Shown here: positions 57,201 through 64,000 of the stretch, in pieces | How the letters are laid out: each line of letters begins with the position of its first letter | How positions within the stretch are numbered: the first letter of the stretch is position 1 | DNA from: Pomacea canaliculata | Taxonomy: Eukaryota > Mollusca > Gastropoda > Architaenioglossa > Ampullariidae | Direction: 5' to 3' | DNA length: 64,000 nucleotides | NCBI RefSeq assembly: GCF_003073045.1 | Contig: NC_037597.1 | Location: 3,224,190-3,288,189 of the forward strand | Translations under genes and position numbers: made by a program | The notes under the pieces: generated by a model | Seen by the model: only the letters and a program-made list of their open reading frames with translations | Database searches by the model: none | What the model was told of the DNA's origin: nothing

Positions 57201-59175
57201 GCTGCCTGTGCGCCTGCGTATTGGTCATCTTCCGCTCGAAGGGCTGCAATGCTGCAGTGGCGTCATCAGCAGCTGCATCGTGCTGCTGTCGGTCGTCCAA
57301 AGAGTGACGGGACGCTGCAGCAGTCCTTTGCTGTCGACGGCTGTTGTACTTGTTGCGAGACCGCTGCTCCTTCGGATCAGTCGCCCTGACGTCCTCTTGC
57401 GCACGTGTCTGTGTTTCGACATGGCCGTTGTGTGTGGTTCCACTCGCCTTCTCTTTTTGTTTCTTGCTGGAACGGCGTTTGTTCTGCCTGTCGTCTGGCG
57501 TCCTTTCGCTGGACTCTTGTGACGATGGACATTGTTTGAGATCTGATGTCTCGGTGAAAGAATCCTGCTTGCTCCTGGTTGTATCTGACTGGATTGAATC
57601 CGCTTCCGCTCTGACATCTTCGCGCTTTCCCTTCCTCAGAAGAGAAAGAACATGTTCTAAATTATCTTGTTTAGAACCGTCTTGTTCTATGGAGACACTT
57701 TTGCCCTGAATTAAATTCTCATTTAGGCCCGAGCTCTGTTCACCAGCGAGACATTTGTTCTCGACTTCGTAACCATTCTGAAGGAAATCAGGCTGTTCAG
57801 ACTTGGCACTACTTTTTTCAGTGTCCCATTTTATCTGGCTGGCTATATCTTTACCATCAGTATGCTCGTCAGCCTGTGGGTGACCTACAGTGTTTGACTG
57901 AAGGAAGCATTCTGAGTCTTTCCTCTCTTCACCGTCAGGGTCCGCCATCTTGTCCCGATCTGTCCATGGCCTTGGCTCGGAGTCTGTTGCGTTAAACTCC
58001 ACGAACTCTGAGATTGACGAACTTCGCCCTTCCCGCGGCGAGGAGTGCTGCGGCTTCACCGTGCTCTTGCGCAGAGGTCGAATCTTGTCTTTATTCCTCC
58101 ACGGAAACTGCTGCGTCATATCCTGTTTGGGCATGGTGTAATGCACTGCCCTCTCTTGTGCATCCTTTCTACCTTGCCCGCCTGCGCTATGATAATGAAT
58201 CGTTGTTTCTTTCGGGTACGTTGAAGGTCGAAGGTGCAGCTCCTTCCGTCGACAGTCCAAGTCTAGGCTGGTGTTCTGACGTAGAATCTGCTCGTACTGC
58301 TGTAGAAGCTGCTCTCGGAAACTCTCGGATCCCGATCGAAAGCTCTCGGAATTTGTCCGGGCGCCTGTGTCTTGCCCATGTCGGTAAATCGGAGAGTGCT
58401 GACAGTAAGTGGGCGAGCGACGAGAACCTTCCACATTATAAGGACTGGCAAACGCCGCGTGGTACAGGTTCTGACCGTGACCCTTAGCCAGGAGAGCTTC
58501 CTGCATCTGTTTCTGAGCTGCCTGGTGATCATGCGCCTGCGACATCTCCACGAGGCGGGATTTCACGCGCTCTTTCAGTTGTAGGAGTTGCTCCAGCTCT
58601 CTCTGAAGCCGGACAGCTTGCGCCGCTTTGTCTATGGCCTCTTGTTCTCTCATCTTTTCCAGATTCAGCTCTTTATCGTAACACCGAGTCCCCAAGCTCT
58701 CCCAGGCTCGCAGCCCCTCCGCGATCTGCTGGTAAGGATGCAGAACGTCATTTGCTTGTGAGCTCAGAGAGATATTTTGTCGCTGCTGCTGCTGCTGCTG
58801 TTGGTGCAGCTGCGGGGACCAAAACGTCTGATTCATGGTGCCCACTGGAACATATAGCTGTTGGGGAGGCTTGACCCACGAGTCATCGCTGTCGTTTGAG
58901 AAGAGGTGCAGCGAGTCGCACCGCGTTGCTGTTTGAGGCGACGGCCCCCACTTGGTCCACCAGTCTTGTCTGGAGTTCTTCTGCTTTTCTATCAGCAATC
59001 GGTACTTCTCCTGCAGCTGCAGTTGTAGTTGCTGTGGTGAGGATGGTGAGCAGGAGGTGAACGACCAGCCGGCGTTCTGATGGTGCTGAAGCAACTTTTT
59101 GTACCATGGCTGGTATTGATTCTGGACCTGTGAAATGGGCACCTGAAGGACACCGCTGGCGAATAGGGTTGACAT
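54219..59175 (-). CDS. Large uncharacterised Gln-rich coiled-coil protein with PP1-docking-like motif
   Basis: Coding exons 59175-56610, 56118-55991, 55366-54932 and 54887-54219 are in phase and give about 1265 residues. A 5' untranslated exon probably ends at about 59951 (TTTGTCAAG|GTAAAT), and the acceptor ATTCCAG at 59190 sits just before the chosen Met (M-S-T-L-F-A-S). The N-terminal third has Gln-rich coiled coils (Q-L-Q-L-Q-L-Q-E-K-Y, then A-V-R-L-Q-R-E-L-E-Q-L-L-Q-L-K-E-R-V). The middle is highly charged, with basic runs (K-R-R-S-S-K-K-Q-K-E-K) suggesting nuclear location and RG/RE-rich stretches. The last exon has S-P-R-R-V-R-F (54477-54488), a canonical R-V-x-F docking motif for protein phosphatase 1. 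No enzymatic domain or named family is recognised. The last intron would be only 44 nt. If it is retained, translation ends after V-R-T and the docking motif is lost. Confidence 0.7.
58784..58804 (-). repeat. Poly-Gln CAG-type repeat in the coiled-coil gene
   Basis: CTGCTGCTGCTGCTGCTG on the + strand encodes Q-Q-Q-Q-Q-Q-Q in the reverse-strand protein. It is a short trinucleotide repeat and likely length-polymorphic. Confidence 0.8.
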
Positions 59176-60904
59176 CCTCTGCAGAAATTCTGGAATCGAT
59201 GACAACCAGAACAGTATTGTTATTGACATTAATGCAACATCGCTTAGCTTTTAGGTACAAAGGTGTTTCTCAGGGACAGAAGAGAGTAGAGCACACTGAA
59301 CAGAGGAAGCGAAGCATGCAGTTGTGTGCCATTAATGAATTGCCCATAAATAACTAGGTGATAAAGATGTTTTAGGACGGTGTTTTTGTTTGTTTGTTTT
59401 TTGTTTTGTTTTGTTGTTTTTTGGTTTTTTTTAACGGTTAAAATTAGGCCAGTTAGGAAATTAGGCATAGCTTTTTTATAATCGACAGCCATTACAAAAG
59501 TGGCGTACCGGAAGGCGGAGCTATGAGATACTGTCGTCTGCTTACCCCAGTCGGACAAATTTTAATCGATACACAAAAAACCCTCAAATATCCCTATCAC
59601 CTGGTTCATTAACGGTACACAACTCTACGGCCCACTCCCCTATGACAATGGATCATGCCCCTCTGTTCAAAAGGATCGATCGATCGACCGACCTATGACG
59701 TACTTCCGTTACTCGATAAAGTTCTATCAGAAAGAATTCAGACGTACACGCCCTAGGCAGATGAGGCATCTGCCTGCCCATAAGCACGGCCCTTATTATA
59801 ATATACAATAAAATGTTGATTTGTGCAGCGCTTTTCCCCACCGTGAAAGCCGGGTTCAAAGCAAACATACTTAAAGACTTCGTCTGGGGGCGTGAAAATG
59901 TTCTACAAACTGCTAAATTCTTCCACAGTACAAGAAAAATAAATTTACCTTGACAAATATTCCGCGGAAGATCTAGTATATCTCCACGAGCGTCAACAAA
60001 GTTCTTATTGACACAACAAAGTAGACGAACAAAAGAAGTGCACGAGACCGTGTTTCCCCGCACGCTTCCACCTGCGAAATGCAAAGCTGGTGAATTGTGC
60101 TCACGGTTCGTTAACACAACGTGAAGAGAACGTGAAGAGCGTGAAAACTCTTGTTCAGTCGGGGCGCGTGCTGGACCATCGATAGGGGTGCGTAAACCTA
60201 GAGAGGATGTCATTAATGAATTGAGGGCTGCATTACACCAAAGCCTCATCCTCAAATTACTCAACTTAAAAAAAAAAATTATATTTTTATAAATAAGATG
60301 GAGTTTATTTGAAAAACGAGTGACAGAGAAATATCAGAAGCTGTAACAGTTTGCGATGACGTTTTCATCAACAGAGGTGAACAGGTAACCTACAGTAGCA
60401 AATGAGGGTGACTTACAACACGGATGAATGCATTACTGAAGCTGTAAACATGTGTTTTAATGTCTTTATTATAGACATTCGTTAATTAAAAAATTTTAAA
60501 AAAATCACTTGAGGTCGCCATCAAAACGAACTCAGCGTTCGCCGGCCAGTGTTCTTCGGAGTTGCGTAACACACACCATGCTGAATTCTCACCTCTGACC
60601 TGCATGAGAGAAACAAGTGACATGGTTTTCATGTGCTTTCTACAAGTACTGTCTGCTGAAAGGGGAGGGACGGCTCCACCCTACTGTCCTTGTTTGTTTG
60701 TTTGTTTTTGTATGGGGAGGGGGGCGGATTTGGAAGGGATTGGTTATCGCTTATGATTTTCGTCTTATAAGCAAGGTGTTATGTTTGATATGTGGGCTGC
60801 GGGTTGTGGTTCGTGCTGTATGAGGACGCTAACCTTTGGCCTGGAGTACAGTCCGCTAAACATCGACATTTTGTCGTCACCTTATTTTGACGTCACATCA
60901 CCTT

Positions 60905-61008
60905 CTGTAATTTGTGAAGCGCCTTGAGCTTGTCTATAAGGGCGGGATAAGGCGCTATACAAGCCAACGTTTTTGTTGTTGTTATTATTATTATTATTTT
61001 CTGCCCTG
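60905..61008 (+). repeat. SINE 3' tail, family B
   Basis: TGTGAAGCGCCTTGAGCTTG ... GGATAAGGCGCTATACAAGC followed by (TTG)n(TTA)n. This is the common 3' block of invertebrate SINEs mobilised by LINEs. Only the tail is recognisable. Confidence 0.65.
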
Positions 61009-61595
61009 TGCTCCACTGGGGGTGATTAGGAACAACTCTCTCCCTCTCTCCCTCACACACACACACACGCACGAACGTGCATGTAGACGGAGCAGACGAA
61101 ATAGTTTAATCTTAAAATGTGACGTTTTTTATGACGTCTTTTTTGTTGTTTATATTCTTGCCTGTCGTCACTTCCGATTCTTTCTTTCGCCAGAAGCCAT
61201 CTTGTCATCGCTGGTTCCTCCTCCCGGGCTGAAAGCGGCACCGCTCGCAGACTTTACTTGTTCTGAGCCAGGCTCATAGGAGGAGTCCTCAACCGCCCTT
61301 ATCCTGACACGCGGTGACCTGAATTATGCTTTCTTTGTGTGCCTCCATCATCATTGTCAGTCTTCCTTCAGTCGCAGCACTCATACTCTTTGGCTTGAAC
61401 TAGGTGTTACTATGGCCAGGCAAGAGTGATTTATTTCCTGAAATTTTTATTTTGAGCATTTACTGCATTTATGATTGCATTATCAAGGATACTCTCTACT
61501 GCTTGCTACAAATGTATGTGAAGTGCAGTAAGTAAATAAGCGTCTCCCGTTCAGCAGAATTAAAGTCTATTCTTGCACGCCCATTCTTCGTCCCG

Positions 61596-61699
61596 TATCT
61601 ATCCACCTGGACAGCCATATCTATCCACCTCGACAGCCATATCTATCCACCTGGACAGCCATATCTATCCATCTGGACAGCCATATCTATCCATCTGAA
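61596..61699. repeat. 22-bp minisatellite
   Basis: The unit TATCTATCCACCTGGACAGC CA recurs about 4.7 times with single-base variants. It lies about 140 bp upstream of the CARD start codon, so it falls in promoter or 5' UTR sequence. Confidence 0.9.
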
Positions 61700-61839
61700 G
61701 TCGTTCCTGTTGCCGTGCTAAATGACAGCGAAGGATAGAGAGTTCTTCAATCCTTTTAAACGTTTCTTGCTCAGCAGACTTTAGTTTGGTTCCCTGACTT
61801 ACATCCCGGACGTCGCAAGCCTGAAGCATCTGCCGCGTG

Positions 61840-62097
61840 ATGGCGCTCCAGCGGTATCCCGCGTACTCTGCCGGCTTCAATGCACGCGGCAAGAGTCCGG
61901 GGATGAACACCATTCATCGGGAGGTCATCGACATTCATCAGAATGAGCTTGTCGAGACTATGGAGACGCGCACCGTTGTGCGGGAGCTGCTGACGCAGGG
62001 CATGCTGGGAGATTTTCACTGTCAGCAGCTGGAGTACGTGTACCCAGAAGGACGAATAGTGGCTAATCGTCTTCTTCTGGCCTTTGTCCGCAAGCAG
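61840..62097 (+). CDS. First coding exon of a CARD-containing protein (partial)
   Basis: The ATG at 61840 opens an 86-codon exon ending CGCAAGCAG|GTACTG in phase 0. Residues about 24-86 fit a caspase-recruitment domain, a six-helix death-fold module: H-R-E-V-I-D-I-H-Q-N-E-L-V-E-T-M, then V-V-R-E-L-L-T-Q-G-M-L, then C-Q-Q-L-E-Y-V, and R-L-L-L-A-F-V-R-K-Q. The spacing L-V-E ... L-x-x-x-G-x-L ... L-L-x-x-V matches CARDs of initiator caspases (caspase-2/9 type) and adaptors. The CARD ends almost exactly at the exon border, which is common for such genes. No later exon (protease, kinase or repeat domain) is found up to 64 kb, so whether this is a caspase or an adaptor cannot be told here. The stretch after the donor is intron filled with transposons. 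Confidence 0.7.
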
Positions 62098-62280
62098 GTA
62101 CTGTACTTAGTACGACATCACGGTTATAGCCTCATGAGATCGGGATCGTTGGGGAGGGAGATATAGATCCATGCACTTACACCAGGGTCCAGCATTTTTG
62201 TGAGGGCGGTGTCCATCCTCTTCCTCACAGCTTCACCTTCTCTAAGAGTTTAGCTGTTTGTAGGTTGAGAGATTTATATA

Positions 62281-63095
62281 CAATGGAACCTCGGCTAACG
62301 AACTTAATCCGTTCTGAAAAGCTGTTCGTTATCCGAAACATTTTTTTCCATAAGAAATAAAGGAAATAGATTTAATTGGTTCCCAGCCCCTGTTGACTCG
62401 TTAATATTTGAAAGTTACAGGCTATACAGGTATTTGTTTTAATGAGAACAGTTATAACGCAGTATAAATGGAGTTAAATAAACATAGAAACATTAACGAA
62501 AGCATTTAAACATCAGAAAACTTGCTGTTTTGACGGCGTGGTTGGATGGAGGTGTGGGGAGGAAGGGGTGGAATTACTGCTTGGATTCCCCCTCCATGAG
62601 CACACGTGACATTATAAAATCGGGGGGGACTTCCCTTTTCTGTAGCTTTGAGGTTAAAGGAAAAAATTTGTCCAGTGTCTGCTCCTTCTTCCTTTCTTGT
62701 AAAACTCTTCGGTAATACGACATCACATATCCGACAGACGCATGCCACCTTCATACTTTGACATCATTTCCTTTTTCAATTCATTTGTTGGCCGCTTCCT
62801 TGTCCTTACCTCACTACTATTGATCTTGATCTTCTTTGGAGCCATGATTGAGGATTATCTTATTAAAATAAAGCACAACAATCACTAAATAAGAAGGATG
62901 CGCATAGATAAGTAACGACCGATCGTAACTGTGTCTCGAGCGCGAATGATGACATGCTGGTCGGTCACGTGTGGTTCACGTGGCTGTTCGTTATCCGAAA
63001 TTTTGTTCGCTATCCGAGACAAACTTTTAACGAAATTTTTGTTCGTTAACCGAAATATTCGCTATCCGAGGCGTTCGCTAACTGAGGTTCCACTG
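62281..63095 (-). mobile_element. Tigger/pogo-type DNA transposon, internally deleted
   Basis: Ends CAATGGAACCTCGGCTAACG and CGCTAACTGAGGTTCCACTG are inverted repeats, flanked by TA (62279-62280, 63096-63097). Subterminal TTCGTTATCCGAAA repeats occur at both ends. On the reverse strand the ATG at 62845 starts M-A-P-K-K-I-K-I-N, then K-R-P-T-N-E-L-K-K-E-M-M-S-K-Y-E-G-G-M-R-L-S-D. This is the beginning of the CENP-B-type DNA-binding helix-turn-helix of Tigger transposases, and a stop follows soon after. At 815 bp the copy lacks the DDE domain. It lies in the first intron of the CARD gene. Confidence 0.85.
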
Positions 63096-63197
63096 TAAAT
63101 ATATACATATTCTCGATCTAGTTTTGGATCTCCCCCACTCCTTCTGTCGACCACCCTAGCCTCCGCTCTTGTTAACTGTATCGGTGCAGATGTGCAT

Positions 63198-63240
63198 GCG
63201 TGCGTGCGTGCGAGTGTAAGTGTGAGAGAGAAAGAAGAGG
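63198..63240. repeat. Short GCGTGC/GA-rich simple repeat
   Basis: GCATGCGTGCGTGCGTGCGA followed by GAGAGAGAAAGAAGAGG. A simple-sequence tract with no suggested role. Confidence 0.7.
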
Positions 63241-63386
63241 TGGTGGCTAGCGAGAGTGTTTTATCAGAAAACTAGTGGTTCGTTTCTAAATGCTCATTGG
63301 TACGTAGAATCCCTAGCAGTATACAGCTAGTATATATCCGTACATTTATAAACCTGTGTTACAGTCTTGTATCTCAGTAACATTAG

Positions 63387-64000
63387 CGGTTCCCAGTCAC
63401 TTAATCCCCAGACACTTCATCCCGGACATTTAATCCCCGACACCTCATCCCCTAGACTTTTAATCCCTAAGCACTTAATCCCCAGACACTTAATCCTTAA
63501 ACTAAATCCTTAACTAAAAAAATTATGAAGTCAGCGAAAAATTTAATTGAAATTCAAATTCAAATCATGCTTTTAACTTCAACGTCATTTGAACATCTAC
63601 AACATTAGTTAAAGTTTATATAAGCTAGTAAATTTAATGTTCTTCAACAATGTATACAGTATATACGTATGGTTGAAGTAGGATAGAAGTTCCGGCATGC
63701 GATCATGTTGTGGCATTGACTCTGCAAGCAATTCGAAGGAATCAACAATGTCTTCCTCACGTACATAGGCCAGTGCTGGGAGGCATCTGACCATTCCACG
63801 TCACTCGTCGTCTTCATCGTCACTTCTCATCCCCAGTTCAGTGACTTTGCATAATACCGCTTGACTTCAGCGAAAGTAACAGCCCGTTACTCTACATGAC
63901 TAAAAGCGGTCATCGCAGCTTTCTCAAAGTCTGTTACTATATATAGTCTCTGGAGCTGCATTAGGCATTAGCTCTCTAACTGCATCCAACAATCTAATAT
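63387..64000 (-). mobile_element. Mutator-like (MULE) element, partial, with transposase relic
   Basis: The left end GGTTCCCAGTCACTTAATCC is followed by several variants of CACTTAATCCCCAGA, and then AAAAATTTAATTGAAATTCA and CTTCAACGTCATTTGAAC, which also occur in the MITE at 13941. Inside, the reverse strand encodes V-T-D-F-E-K-A-A-M-T-A-F (about 63920) and C-L-P-A-L-A-Y-V ... D-I-V-D-S-F-E-L-L ... L-L-S-Y-F-N-H-T-Y-I (63630-63790). These fit the D-F-E catalytic block and the following helical region of MULE transposases. Stops interrupt it, so this copy is dead. It runs off the window. Confidence 0.7.

Larger units (their letters stand above)
59190..61839. other. Divergent upstream region between the 59-kb (-) and 61.8-kb (+) genes
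   Basis: Includes the probable 5' exon of the coiled-coil gene (about 59951-60250), a SINE tail at 60905-61008, CA and CT runs near 61050 and a 22-bp minisatellite at 61596. Otherwise no gene is seen. Confidence 0.4.

Noticed and set aside
56773-57522. 249-residue + strand frame rich in Leu, Cys and Ser
   Set aside because: It is the complement of the Gln/Glu/Arg-rich coiled-coil exon; such codon bias opens antisense frames.
59653-60264. 203-residue reverse-strand frame upstream of the coiled-coil gene
   Set aside because: It runs through a good donor (GTCAAG|GTAAAT) and shows no domain; it is better explained as a 5' untranslated exon plus intron.

Overview
The window is eukaryotic nuclear DNA from an invertebrate animal. 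Genes carry GT-AG introns, repeats are dispersed throughout, and there are no operons. The mix fits a lophotrochozoan, most likely a gastropod mollusc: a divergent neuropeptide-type class A GPCR, conserved single-copy eukaryotic genes with animal-like exon structure, CARD and TIR-like innate-immunity modules, and SINE-like repeats ending in trinucleotide tails. The organism call is an inference; no marker gene settles it.

Layout. 1-3.8 kb: a hAT-type MITE and a reverse-strand class A GPCR with an in-frame stop in its first transmembrane segment. 3.9-8.4 kb: MAD2L1BP (p31comet), two exons, with a duplicated ETS/CRE promoter and DNA-transposon and LINE relics in its intron. 10.8-17.6 kb (-): PNO1, seven exons, whose last intron holds a 1.84-kb DNA transposon encoding a zinc finger and a PCNA-binding-like tail. 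17.9-23.6 kb (+): KPTN (kaptin), thirteen exons, divergent from PNO1 across about 360 bp. 28.4-33.2 kb (-): RCE1, nine exons, CAAX protease. 38.5-41.1 kb (+): an unrecognised gene that looks like an ARM-repeat plus TIR-like protein. 44.9-46.1 kb (-): an unrecognised protein with a Tyr/Gly/Ser/Gln-rich prion-like tail. 49.3-51.6 kb (-): a partly resolved, possibly decaying multi-exon gene. 54.2-59.2 kb (-): a large uncharacterised Gln-rich coiled-coil protein with a likely PP1-docking motif. 61.8-62.1 kb (+): the first coding exon of a CARD protein whose remainder lies outside the window. 62.3-64 kb: a Tigger/pogo-type element and the edge of a Mutator-like (MULE) element.

Four genes (MAD2L1BP, PNO1, KPTN, RCE1) were reconstructed exon by exon. 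The summed exon length of each is a multiple of three with consistent phase, which is strong internal support. They act in unrelated housekeeping processes: spindle checkpoint silencing, 40S ribosome assembly, KICSTOR/mTORC1 control and prenyl-protein maturation. The ARM/TIR-like and CARD genes are the best candidates for undescribed lineage-specific biology. The two copies of a long-TIR MULE family, at 13.9 kb and 63.4 kb, one with a transposase relic, link a MITE to its probable parent.
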